Positions 8,534-17,476 of a stretch of 64,000 bases of DNA are shown here, one piece after another. A program made the position numbers and the translations under genes. The DNA comes from CBDANW01 sp965197825. GTDB lineage: Bacteria > Acidobacteriota > Vicinamibacteria > Marinacidobacterales > DATDRI01. The notes beneath the pieces were generated by a model that saw only the letters and a program-made list of their open reading frames with translations, made no database searches and was not told where the DNA came from. The stretch lies in NCBI GenBank assembly GCA_965197825.1, contig CBDANW010000003.1, positions 1,178,001 through 1,242,000 of the forward strand, in the 5' to 3' direction. The first letter of the stretch is position 1. Every line of letters starts with the position of its first letter.

Positions 8534-9856
8534 CTAGAAGCGCCAGCGCTCGGCTCGCAGGTACGCGCTCGCCTCCGCCAACCGTTCCCCCGCTCCCATC
8601 CTCAGCGTCCGCACCAACGGAAGCGCCAAGTAGAGGAAAACCGCCAGGCCGTACCCGAGGAGCACGGCTCCCTTTCCTCCCAGCTCAAGGCCCACGACGA
8701 ACGGACGCCACAAGGCGCTAAACTCCGGCACGTACCAGCACAGGAACTCGTATTCCGCGGCGCGGCAGTCCTCTAGCCCTCCTAGACCGTAAACAGCGCC
8801 ACTCACCCCCACCCAGAAGGACAGGGCTAGGATCCCAAGGAGCAGCAGATTCTTGCCTAGGGACCGTGTCGGCCGCACCAATGAAACAGCCAGAGCAAAC
8901 GCGGCGGGAATCGATGCGAACAGAAGGAACCGCGGTCCCCAAGTCCAACCACCGTACCAACCCCACCATTTCGCGTAGACGACCACCAACCCGGCCAGGA
9001 ACCACAACCAGAGCCGGTAGCTGCGAGCGAGTTTCTCCGGGAGTGATCTCACGGCTCCGCTGAAGGAAAGCAGAAGGCCGGGTGCAAAGAACACAAGGCC
9101 CTTTCCAAATGAGAAGAGAAGCGACAAGAGACCGAAGAACAGCGGATAGCTGAAACCAGGCTGCCCCGAGTAGGTCAAGAGTGTTTCCGCCCCGGCGTTT
9201 CCTTCGTATCCCGATGTCCATGGCGAGCCACGCCGTATCCACGACTCCGCAAGGTAAAGGAGCCCCCCCGCGATCGGAACTAGGAGAAAGCGCAAACGTC
9301 TCGCACGGACCGTTTCCGACACCCCCATTGCCCCCAACCCCACCATCGAGGCCGGCGTATTCACTGCGCCCACTACGACGCCGCTCCAACCCCATCGCGG
9401 ATGGCCGAGCTGCGTCGCCAAAACAGCCACACCGACCACAACGGCGGTAAAAACTTCGCCATGGAAGTCTTTCAAATGGTTCGGGAACATGGAACCGAAC
9501 ATCAAAATCAGAAGGAACTTCCGAACGATGCTCGGATCGATGTGGTCCCGTAGGAGACGGTAAAAAAAGAAAAGCCCGGCGGCAAACACGAAAAAATTGA
9601 ATCGGGCGATCCACCACTCGGCTGATTGATACAGCTTCCCGAGCGGCCACAGCACAAGGGCGAACAAAGGTCCCACCATGGAATATCCCATGGAGACGAT
9701 CCGCTCCGCGTTCACGAGACGGCGGAGCGCCCGGAAACGAATGTAGCCGTCGCCAGTCACGGCGTGAGGTAGACAGAAAAAGAGAACGATCAGCCCAACG
9801 ACGATGAGCGTGATCTCGATTCTCTTAGAGTTTCGCTCGAGGAAGGACAACTTCAC
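8534..9856 (-). CDS. polytopic membrane protein, GT-C-like
   Basis: This 440-residue protein is almost entirely hydrophobic, with about ten membrane helices. An acidic pair-like motif lies in the first extracytoplasmic loop (AVTGDGYIRFRAL), and several aromatic-rich loops such as KWWGWYGGWTWGPRF appear in the C-terminal half. This arrangement is typical of GT-C glycosyltransferases of the PMT/ArnT type, which move sugars from lipid carriers on the outer face of the inner membrane. No family-defining motif beyond the loop acid is certain, so 'putative glycosyltransferase or integral membrane protein' is the fair call. It stands alone on the minus strand, and its ATG at 9856 is followed by a basic N-terminus. 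Confidence 0.6.
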   Translation of the reverse strand: MKLSFLERNSKRIEITLIVVGLIVLFFCLPHAVTGDGYIRFRALRRLVNAERIVSMGYSMVGPLFALVLWPLGKLYQSAEWWIARFNFFVFAAGLFFFYRLLRDHIDPSIVRKFLLILMFGSMFPNHLKDFHGEVFTAVVVGVAVLATQLGHPRWGWSGVVVGAVNTPASMVGLGAMGVSETVRARRLRFLLVPIAGGLLYLAESWIRRGSPWTSGYEGNAGAETLLTYSGQPGFSYPLFFGLLSLLFSFGKGLVFFAPGLLLSFSGAVRSLPEKLARSYRLWLWFLAGLVVVYAKWWGWYGGWTWGPRFLLFASIPAAFALAVSLVRPTRSLGKNLLLLGILALSFWVGVSGAVYGLGGLEDCRAAEYEFLCWYVPEFSALWRPFVVGLELGGKGAVLLGYGLAVFLYLALPLVRTLRMGAGERLAEASAYLRAERWRF

Positions 9857-10032
9857 TGGAGCGAGGATAGTACTTTTCTTTCCAGTGATCTAGCGGATGA
9901 CCAACGCCACTTAGGGGCTGCCGGCGCTAGTGTCGCGACGATCCCCGCAATAGCGCTCCAAGACGACGTGCCTGCCACACACTGTCCACCACGAGCACAC
10001 GTATGTGCTATTCTCCGGTCATAGAGGGCCTT

Positions 10033-12882
10033 ATGCCATTAAGAGTATGTTTCGTACTTGTCCTTTGTTTCATCGTCGGATGCACCGGCCAATTTGCGGG
10101 CGACAAACCAGGGCTGGCGATCAACTACGAGAGCTATATGTTAGACAACGGCCTGGAAGTGATCCTGCACGAGGACAGATCCGATCCCATCGTCGCCGTG
10201 GCGATTGTGTATCATGTGGGATCCAATCGGGAAACAAAAGGCAGGACCGGGTTTGCCCATCTGTTCGAACATATGTTGTTCCAGAAATCGCAGCATGTGG
10301 GACAAGATCAATTCTTCAAAAACATTCAAGATGCCGGCGGCACTTTAAACGGCTGGACCTGGCAAGACGGGACCGTTTATTTTGAGATTGTTCCCAAGAA
10401 TGCCCTTGAGATGGCCTTGTGGCTTGAATCGGACCGCATGGGTTACTTGCTCAGCACGGTGACCCAGGATGCCTTCGAGAATCAACAGGAAGTGGTCCAG
10501 AATGAAAAAAGACAGCGTGTCGACAACAATCCCTATGGTCACACCAGCTATGTCATTAGCAAATGTCTGTATCCCGAAGAACATCCCTACAACTGGCAGG
10601 TGATCGGTGAATTGCAGGATCTGCAGAACGCTTCCTTGGAGGACGTGAAAGACTTCTACAACAAATGGTATGGCCCGAACAATGCAACCATTGTCATAGC
10701 CGGTGATTACGACAAGGCCGCGGTGAAAAGATGGGTGGAAAAATACTTTGGAGAAATCAAGTCAGTCAGTCCCGTCGCCGACCGCGACCCCATGCGGGTT
10801 ACCCTGGAGAGCACAAAACGGGTTTACCATGAAGACAACTTTGCCAAGTCCCCGGAATTGAATATGGTCTTTCCCACCGTTGAGGAATACAACCAAGACG
10901 CTTATGCATTGCGACTGCTGAGCGATTTGTTGGCGGACGGAAAGAAGGCACCGCTTTACAAGGTTCTGGTCGAAGAGAAAAAACTGGCCCCGTCGGTGTC
11001 GGCATTCCAATCCAGCAGCGAACTGGCAGGTTATTTTCGCGTGCGGATACGGGCATTTCCCGACGAGGCTCTGGGTGACGTCGAAGACGCGATATTTGCG
11101 GCCTTTGATCAATTCGAAAGCGACGGCTTTTCAGATGCCGATCTGGACAGAATCAAGGCCAAGCTGAAAACGAGCTTCTACAGCCAGATAGCCAATGTAT
11201 TCAACAAGGCCTATCGGCTGGCGGACTATAACGAATACGCTGGCTCGCCTGGTTTCATCGAGCAGGATCTGCAAAACTCTCTGGCTGTCACCCGAGACGA
11301 TGTCATGCGGGTCTATAACGCTTACATCAAAGACAAGAACTATGTCTTGAGCAGTTTTGTGCCGAAGGGCAAGCCCGAACTTGTGGCGCAGAACTCGGCG
11401 AGGTTTCCCGTAGTCGAAGAGGCGATCGTCGAGATGAAGGAGCGGACCGAAAAGAAAGTGGAATCGCCGGAAATGGTCAAGATCCCCTCCAGTTTTGACC
11501 GCACCATCGAACCGGAGAAGGGTCCCAGGCCGGAATTAGCCATACCGACGATCTGGCAGGATGAGCTGGGCAACGGATTGCAGGTGCTGGGAATCGAACA
11601 CAATGAGCTGCCGCTGATCCAGCTTTCGCTGACATGGCAGGGTGGCATGCTTATGGATGATCCGGATCAAATCGGTGTCGCCAATCTGATGACTGACATC
11701 ATGATGGAGGGCACGCGGACTAAGACCCCGATCGAGCTGGAGGAAGCCATTGATGCCCTGGGTTCCAGTATCAGTATTAGCGCGAGTAAGACGGCAATCA
11801 CGATTCGGGCGAATATGCTGGCATCCAAGTTCCATGAGACCTTCGCCCTGGTTGAGGAAATCCTCCTCGAGCCGCGCTGGGATGAAAAGGAATTCGCTAG
11901 AATCAAGGACGAGACTATCGAAAACATCAACCGACGAAAGGCGAATCCTTCGGCCATTGCCAGCCAGGTGTTCGACAAGCTTGTTTATGGCCAGGACCAC
12001 ATACTGGCGAATTCTACCTTGGGCACACCCGAATCGGTGCAGCAGATAACCATTGACGACCAGAAGCGCTACTATGCAGAATACTTCTCGCCTACCGTTA
12101 CCCACCTTGCCATTGCCGGCGATATTTCCCAGTCAGCAGCGATGCGGGCCATCTCCTCTTTGGACAAGAAGTGGCCAGCCAAGGAGGTGGAATTCATGGA
12201 GATTGCGGATGCGCCGGTAAGGCAAGAGGCTGAACTTTACTTTGTCGATGTGCCGAAGGCCAAACAGTCGCAAATCCGTATCGGCTATCTTGCGCTTTCA
12301 GCAACCCATCCGGACCATTATCCGGCCTATGTGATGAATTACAAATTGGGGGGTAGTTTCAATGGGTTCTTGAATCTGATTCTGCGTGAGGAAAAAGGCT
12401 ATACCTACGGCGCCCGCAGCGGTTTCTCGGGTAACCTCTATCCCGGTCCTTTCACCGCTTCTTCAGGCGTGCGCAGTAATGCAACGTTTGAGTCGATGCA
12501 GATATTCAAAGAAGAACTGACCCAGTATCGCGAGATCATCTTAGAAGAGGATCTGCAATTCACAAAAAACGCGCTGATTCAATCCAATGCCCGCCGTTTC
12601 GAAACCCTGGGCGCCCTGCTGGACATGTTGAATTCCATTGCCACTTATGACTGGCCGGTCGATTATATAAAGGACCAGGAAGCGATCATTCGCAATATGA
12701 CTCGAGAAGAGCATAACAGGCTGGCACGAAAATACATCGATCCCGGCAAAATGATGTTTCTCGTCGTCGGCGACGCCGAGACCCAGCTAGCGAAACTCGA
12801 GAAGTTGGGATTGGGTAAACCGATCTTAATGGACAAGGATGGCAATCGAATCGAACAGATTGCGATGACCCAGTCGCGCTAA
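10033..12882 (+). CDS. M16-family (pitrilysin-like) zinc peptidase, lipoprotein
   Basis: This is a protein of about 949 residues with two M16 domains in one chain. The ATG at 10033 is preferred over an upstream one because an AGAGGG ribosome site precedes it and it opens directly into a lipoprotein signal (hydrophobic core, then IVGC with the lipidated Cys). The N-terminal half has the inverted zinc motif HLFEH followed about 75 residues later by the third ligand Glu in VVQNEKRQ. The C-terminal half is the inactive partner domain, with TYGARSGFSG and other conserved turns. It probably degrades peptides in the periplasm or at the outer membrane. The coding sequence is visibly less GC-rich than its neighbours and uses more A/T-ending codons, so it may have come by transfer. 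Confidence 0.9.
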   Translation: MPLRVCFVLVLCFIVGCTGQFAGDKPGLAINYESYMLDNGLEVILHEDRSDPIVAVAIVYHVGSNRETKGRTGFAHLFEHMLFQKSQHVGQDQFFKNIQDAGGTLNGWTWQDGTVYFEIVPKNALEMALWLESDRMGYLLSTVTQDAFENQQEVVQNEKRQRVDNNPYGHTSYVISKCLYPEEHPYNWQVIGELQDLQNASLEDVKDFYNKWYGPNNATIVIAGDYDKAAVKRWVEKYFGEIKSVSPVADRDPMRVTLESTKRVYHEDNFAKSPELNMVFPTVEEYNQDAYALRLLSDLLADGKKAPLYKVLVEEKKLAPSVSAFQSSSELAGYFRVRIRAFPDEALGDVEDAIFAAFDQFESDGFSDADLDRIKAKLKTSFYSQIANVFNKAYRLADYNEYAGSPGFIEQDLQNSLAVTRDDVMRVYNAYIKDKNYVLSSFVPKGKPELVAQNSARFPVVEEAIVEMKERTEKKVESPEMVKIPSSFDRTIEPEKGPRPELAIPTIWQDELGNGLQVLGIEHNELPLIQLSLTWQGGMLMDDPDQIGVANLMTDIMMEGTRTKTPIELEEAIDALGSSISISASKTAITIRANMLASKFHETFALVEEILLEPRWDEKEFARIKDETIENINRRKANPSAIASQVFDKLVYGQDHILANSTLGTPESVQQITIDDQKRYYAEYFSPTVTHLAIAGDISQSAAMRAISSLDKKWPAKEVEFMEIADAPVRQEAELYFVDVPKAKQSQIRIGYLALSATHPDHYPAYVMNYKLGGSFNGFLNLILREEKGYTYGARSGFSGNLYPGPFTASSGVRSNATFESMQIFKEELTQYREIILEEDLQFTKNALIQSNARRFETLGALLDMLNSIATYDWPVDYIKDQEAIIRNMTREEHNRLARKYIDPGKMMFLVVGDAETQLAKLEKLGLGKPILMDKDGNRIEQIAMTQSR

Positions 12883-12904
12883 ACAAGGCGACGCATCAAG
12901 CAGG

Positions 12905-13167
12905 CGTTTAGTATCGGCCACCATCTCGCTCCGCGCGCCGAGAAGTACCAGCGGAGAGGGAACCGCGACCGGCTTGACCCAATCGGAGAGGTGACGCCGT
13001 GCTCGCTTGATCTCGGTGACGACGGGGTAGATTTCGCTGAGCCGAATCTCCGGCTCGGGCTTGCGTAGATCGTCTTGCACCGCCCGCGCCAGCTCTTCGG
13101 AGCAGCGCTCGACGGCTTGCAGAATGCGATCGAGCTTCTCGATGCGCGCCTTCGCGAATCGCGGCAT
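12905..13167 (-). pseudogene. aldehyde dehydrogenase N-terminal fragment
   Basis: The minus-strand frame encodes about 88 residues matching the N-terminal helical region of class-3/coniferyl aldehyde dehydrogenases: ARIEKLDRILQAVE, then LRKPEPEIRLSEIYPVV, then LSDWVKPVAVPSPLVLLGAR. The similarity stops after SEMVAD, where the sequence runs into the spacer behind the M16 gene. The whole catalytic part, with the NAD fold, Glu and Cys, is missing. The 5' side is also uncertain, because a plausible extension towards 13280 lies in another frame. This is a remnant, not a functional gene. It marks one of several recombination or deletion joints between 12.9 and 13.9 kb. Confidence 0.7.
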
Positions 13168-13294
13168 CGATCGGCGGAATCAGCGCCGCACGGCCTTGGA
13201 GCGCCAGGCACAAGCGGTCTGCAGCAGCCAGCCCGCTCGGGACACGCGGGTCGATCGTTCCGCCCCCATGTTCCAACACCGGGCGCCCTCGGCT

Positions 13295-13417
13295 GGTAGG
13301 GGCGGCGGCGGTAGTGGTGCCATCGATCCCCTGATCGAAATGGCGGCCATTGCATTGGCTGGCTTGTCGGCCGCCGCACGAAGGCGGAAGAAGGGGAAGC
13401 GGGCGGAGAACCAGTGA
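13295..13417 (+). pseudogene. C-terminal sorting tail (GlyGly-CTERM-like) of a lost protein
   Basis: The plus-strand frame reads GRGGGGSGAIDPLIEMAAI followed by a hydrophobic helix and an Arg/Lys cluster (AAARRRKKGKR), then a stop. A Gly-rich motif, one membrane helix and a basic end is the three-part signal recognised by rhombosortases. The stop overlaps the start of a rhombosortase-like frame (GTGA), the expected gene partner. Everything upstream of about 13295 belongs to a different fragment (ALDH, opposite strand), so the body of the protein is gone. Confidence 0.6.
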
Positions 13418-13665
13418 CCAACGACCGGTTCAATGAAGCAGCGAGACGCGTCCCCAGCGCCTCGCTGCTGCTGGCATCGCTGGCGATCGTCATCTATTGC
13501 TTGCCGACCGTGGCAGAGTTTCTTCAATACGATCGCCTGGCTATCGAGGGAGGTGAGCTCTGGAGGCTCATAACCGGACACTGGACTCACTGGACTGCGG
13601 ATCACTTGCTCTGGGACGTAGCGGTGTTCTTTGGTTTGGGCGTAGCGTGCGAACAGAGGAGTCGG
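13414..13665 (+). pseudogene. rhombosortase / rhomboid-family protease, N-terminal fragment
   Basis: The GTG at 13414 overlaps the stop of the sorting-tail fragment. About 84 residues are recognisable: a first membrane helix (SLLLASLAIVIYCLP), then the rhomboid-type segment GELWRLITGHWTHWTADHLLWD and a second helix ending in CEQRSRW. In complete rhombosortases this is followed by helices bearing the catalytic Ser (GxSG) and His, and neither is present. At about 13666 the frame enters the antisense of a VIT-domain gene, so the protein is truncated and inactive. Confidence 0.65.
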
Positions 13666-13875
13666 TGGCAGATCGACGTCATTCGGATTGAAGAAGGTTT
13701 GAACGACTTCGGTCTGAGCGAATCCGTTGTTGATCGTGACGTTGACGTGATGGTCCAGGATCTGGATCGGCGCATGCGTGACGTCCCGAGGGGTCAGGCT
13801 GCCCGCCCCGTGGGCGCCGCCGGCGCCAAATAGAATGAACAATCCTAGAATGGATCCAAGTCTTATCTTGAGCAT
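13666..13875 (-). pseudogene. VIT-domain protein, N-terminal fragment
   Basis: A minus-strand gene starts at ATG 13875 behind a strong AGGAGGTG ribosome site. It encodes a signal peptide (LGSILGLFILFGAGGAHGAG), then the start of a VIT domain (HVNVTINNGFAQTEVVQTFF, then NPNDVDL). VIT domains normally precede a VWA domain in exported proteins. Similarity ends exactly where the rhombosortase fragment ends on the other strand. The intact ribosome site and signal peptide suggest recent breakage. The reading frame continues antisense as nonsense for a long way, so a junk fusion could still be made and exported. Confidence 0.65.
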
Positions 13876-14035
13876 CGCTGCACCTCCTAACGACCCGTAG
13901 AGAGCAGGAGGCATGCCACGACCGCGAATGGCCGCTAACCCATTGATGTGGTTCCTCTTCGGAGAGGCCTTCCTCCTCTTGGCCCCTTCCGTTTGGCATG
14001 GGAATTGACAGTTTATGCATGGAGATATACATTGA

Positions 14036-15587
14036 ATGTACATGGGGTTCTTCGAAGGCGAGGAAACCGCGTTTGCCGGTGCGGTTTCGAGGCTCGTCTA
14101 CTGCAATCCGTTCCTCCCGGAACGGATTGCCGGCGAGCGCGACGCGCTCGGTGAGGATTTTGTGCCCTCGACCGCTGTCTGGAGCGTCCGGGCCGGGGGC
14201 ACGACCCCAAACCCTAACGTCAACGCGCTCGGGGAACGGACCAGGGCCCTGGCGGATCGCCTTCACCGGCGACTCACCCTCCGCACGAGGCTGTCCTCCG
14301 AGGAAAAATCCCTCTACCGAGATCTCGTCTTGTACCTGCTCTACTCCCGCTACGAGGACGACTACAAGGCCATCATCGAAAAGAAGGGAGCGGATAGGCG
14401 CGTCTCCTTCTACTCAAAGTTCGTTCGGGATGCCCAGCATTACCTTGGACACCCGGCAGTAGGTCCTCCCACGAGCTCGGAGCTCGCTCACTTCTTCGCG
14501 TTGTTCTTTCAGATCCGCCGCGCCTTCCATCACACGTTCAGCCACATCGTGGGCACCTCCCACCCAACGGCCGGTCTCCGAGCCGCGATCTGGCAGTCGA
14601 TCTTCACGCACGACTTCAAGCGCTACCGTCGCGCGCTCTATGAGCGTATGGGCGACGTCACTACCCTGGTCACCGGGCCCTCTGGTACCGGGAAGGAGCT
14701 GGTGGCGCGAGCGATCGGTCTCTCCCGCTATATACCCTTCGATTCCCAAAAACGGAGCTTCGTTGCCGAGAGCGAAGAGTCCTTCCACGCACTCAATCTT
14801 TCCGCGCTCTCCCCCACCCTCATCGAGTCCGAGCTTTTTGGCCATCGCAAGGGCGCCGTTCACCGGAGCGCTGCAGGACCGCGTCGGTGGCTCGAGGTAT
14901 GCCCCGCCTCGTGGGACTGTCTTCCTCGATGAGATAGGAGAGCTCGACGGCTCGATCCAGGTGAAGCTCCTCCGCGTCTTGCAGACCCGTGAGTTCCAGC
15001 GACTCGGGGAAACCACCGCCCGGAAGTTCCAGGGCAAGATCATAGCCGCCACCAATCTCGTGATTTAGCCCATGAGATGAGAGCGAGAAGGTTCCGCGAG
15101 GATCTCTACTACCGCCTGTGCTCGGATCTGATTGTGACGCCCTCCCTTCGGGAGCAGCTTGTCGATTCACCACACGAGCTGCATAACCTCGTGCTGTTTC
15201 ATCGCTGAGCGCGTCGCCGGTGAAGACGAAGCAGAAGCCTTGGCGACCGAGGTCGAGGGTTGGATCGAGCAACACCTCGGCCCCGCTTATCCGTGGGCGG
15301 GAAACTTTCGGGAGCTGGAGCAATGCGTCCGGAACATCCTCATCCGGGGCGAGTACCGTATCCCGGAGATCGTAGAGGAGGACCCCCGGCGAAATCTGAC
15401 CGCAAGCGTCGCCAGCGGCGAGTTGACGGCTGAGGAGCTCCTGAGGCGCTACTGCACGCTGGTCTACTCCCAAACGGGCAACTATCAGGACGCGGCGCGC
15501 CGGCTGGAGCTCGATCGTCGTACCATGAAAAGCAAGATCGATGCTGAATTGCTTGCCACGCTGCGATCGACCCAACCACGCGACTGA
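14036..15587 (+). pseudogene. sigma-54-dependent activator (AAA+ enhancer-binding protein), frameshifted
   Basis: The N-terminal about 200 residues are of unknown type. Then comes the AAA+ core: Walker A GPSGTGKELVARAIG (near 14680), the GAFTGA loop, Walker B TVFLDEIGELDGS, and a C-terminal Fis-like helix-turn-helix region (NYQDAARRLELDRRTMKSKI). It is broken by at least three indels. One extra G at about 14860 falls inside the GAFTGA loop, a shift plus TAG stop lies near 15065, and an extra T lies near 15198. All pieces are in the right order on one strand, so this was a full-length regulator until recently. If the indels were errors, the product would be a transcription activator for sigma-54 promoters. 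Confidence 0.8.
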
Positions 15588-15641
15588 CTACGGCTTTTGC
15601 AATGTGACAAAATATCCTCTTAGTTATGGGGAGCGCTCGCG

Positions 15642-17087
15642 ATGACTCCGACCATCCGCACGCTACGGCTGATTGCCCGCGTCTTCTTTCGGCGCGTCGA
15701 AGTCACCGGCTTGGAGCACATCCCCGCCAGCGGGGGCGGGCTTCTCATCTCCTGGCACCCCAACGCGTTAATGGATCCTGGCCTTATTCTCACGCACTTC
15801 CCCAGGCGCATCGTCTTCGGCGCGCGCCACGGACTTTTTCGGTGGCCGCTTCTCGGTTGGGTTATGCGCCGTATCGGCACGGTTCCGATCTATCGTGGGC
15901 AGGATCGGCAATCAGGAGACCCCGACACCGAACGCCAGGCGGCAAACGCACGAAGCTTGGATGCCCTCGCGCAGGGGGTGGTCGAAGGATCCTTCGCCGC
16001 TCTCTTTCCCGAAGGGCTGAGCCATGATGAGCCCTATCCTCAGGAGCTCAAGACGGGCGCCGCACGTCTCTTCTATCGAGCCTGCGAGTTGACGCCGAAA
16101 GGAAATGTGAGACCCGTCATCATTCCTGTCGGTCTTCACTACGACAAGAAGAGTGTTTTTGGCTCCAACGCGCTGGTGGCGTTTCACCCACCTCTCGAGC
16201 TCGATCCGGAACTGGCAACGCCTCCCTCCCCTAGCGACTCCTACGAAGATGCCCGGAAAAAGTACCGCCGCCTCACGTCGGAATTCGAGCGGGTGCTGCA
16301 TGAGATCGTTCATGCCACCGAGAGCTGGGAAGTGCATCAACTTCTGCATCGCGGGCGCAAGCTCGTTCGTGCCGAACGTGCTCACCGTGCCGGGACAAGT
16401 CTGGACCGTCCCGATATGGAGGAGCGCCAACTTGGATTTGCCCGTCTTTGGAAGGGCTACCGCGCGCTCCTTCAAACTCATCCACGAAAGGTCGAGGAGC
16501 TTTTCGCACAGGTCAAAGACTACGATCGGGAGCTTCGAACCCTCGGCATTCATGATCACGAGCTGGACGGCGTTTCACACCTCCGCTCCCTCTGGGTGGC
16601 AGGGATCCTATTTTTTCAATGGATCCTTGCCTATCTGCTCCTGCCCCCCATTCTTATCGTCGGCTACGTCGCGAACATCCCAACCGCGCTCCTTGTCACC
16701 GCCGTGTCGAAAGCAGCTGTAAGAACCAACAAAGATGCGGCCTCCGTGAAACTCATTCTCGGGGCGATAGCCTTCCCACTGACCTGGCTCGTGATCGCCG
16801 TACTCGTCAGCCGAGGATTCGCGGTTCTTCACACCATCTATCCTACGATTCCGAACGCTCCGTTTCTCACCGGGCTTATCGCGTTTGCGCTGAGCGCCTT
16901 GGGCGGGCTAGTGGCGGTCCACTACATCAGGCTGGCGCAGGAGACGTTCCGATCTTTCGGGGTGAGGCTGACACGAGCTCGACGCTCCGACGCCATCACA
17001 AGACTTCGGACCCGGCGAAGTGAGCTGTATGAACGGATGATGGCCATGAGCCAAGGGCATCGAGCTGCCCGGGATCGCCGCCGTTGA
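15642..17087 (+). CDS. 1-acyl-glycerol-3-phosphate acyltransferase-type (PlsC) membrane protein
   Basis: This is a 481-residue protein. The N-terminal half is a PlsC acyltransferase domain with the HX4D motif in SWHPNALMDPGLI (catalytic His and Asp) and the second conserved block LFPEGLSHDEP. These enzymes transfer a fatty acyl group to lysophosphatidate or a related glycerolipid at the inner membrane. The C-terminal third adds about four membrane helices (from about residue 325), which is longer than classical PlsC (about 250 residues) and matches the extended family seen in some environmental bacteria. The frame is intact, unlike its neighbours on both sides. The exact substrate cannot be told from the sequence. 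Confidence 0.85.
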   Translation: MTPTIRTLRLIARVFFRRVEVTGLEHIPASGGGLLISWHPNALMDPGLILTHFPRRIVFGARHGLFRWPLLGWVMRRIGTVPIYRGQDRQSGDPDTERQAANARSLDALAQGVVEGSFAALFPEGLSHDEPYPQELKTGAARLFYRACELTPKGNVRPVIIPVGLHYDKKSVFGSNALVAFHPPLELDPELATPPSPSDSYEDARKKYRRLTSEFERVLHEIVHATESWEVHQLLHRGRKLVRAERAHRAGTSLDRPDMEERQLGFARLWKGYRALLQTHPRKVEELFAQVKDYDRELRTLGIHDHELDGVSHLRSLWVAGILFFQWILAYLLLPPILIVGYVANIPTALLVTAVSKAAVRTNKDAASVKLILGAIAFPLTWLVIAVLVSRGFAVLHTIYPTIPNAPFLTGLIAFALSALGGLVAVHYIRLAQETFRSFGVRLTRARRSDAITRLRTRRSELYERMMAMSQGHRAARDRRR

Positions 17088-17176
17088 TGGCCGCGTGACT
17101 CTAGACATTGACTGAACAGAGAGAAGCTGTTATCTGACAACGTAGCGCCCGCACCGAGACGCTCGGAGGCACAACG

Positions 17177-17476
17177 ATGGAACGCAATCTACACCAGTAC
17201 ATGGTTTCCGAGGAATTCGGGGAGATCATCCAGAACCTTCTGGATAAGGGATTCGAGGCTCCCCTTTATTTCTGTGCCATCGCCGTCAATGGATCCATGG
17301 ACATCGACAGCTTCGAGAGAATCGGCGATACCACCGATCTGAGCCCGAGTTTCCTCGCCCAGCATTCCACCGCCGACCTGCACGCCTTGCCCATCCATCT
17401 ACTTTTCGTCGACCCCAAAGGCCACGCAGCGAGGATCGTCATCCAGGGTTCGGGCGAGCCGCAAATCATTCATTGA
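17177..17476 (+). CDS. small conserved-looking hypothetical protein
   Basis: This 99-residue protein has no signal peptide and no membrane helix. The sequence is a mixed alpha/beta pattern with two strands near the centre and the end (PLYFCAIAVNGSMDI, PIHLLFVDPKGHAARIVI). No family is recognised. The start ATG at 17177 lies 13 bases after a GGAGG-like stretch (CTCGGAGGCAC). A weak promoter candidate is present upstream: TTGACT at 17108, then a 17-base spacer and TATCTG, a poor -10. Codon use looks like that of real genes in this genome. Neighbours give no hint of function. Confidence 0.55.
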   Translation: MERNLHQYMVSEEFGEIIQNLLDKGFEAPLYFCAIAVNGSMDIDSFERIGDTTDLSPSFLAQHSTADLHALPIHLLFVDPKGHAARIVIQGSGEPQIIH

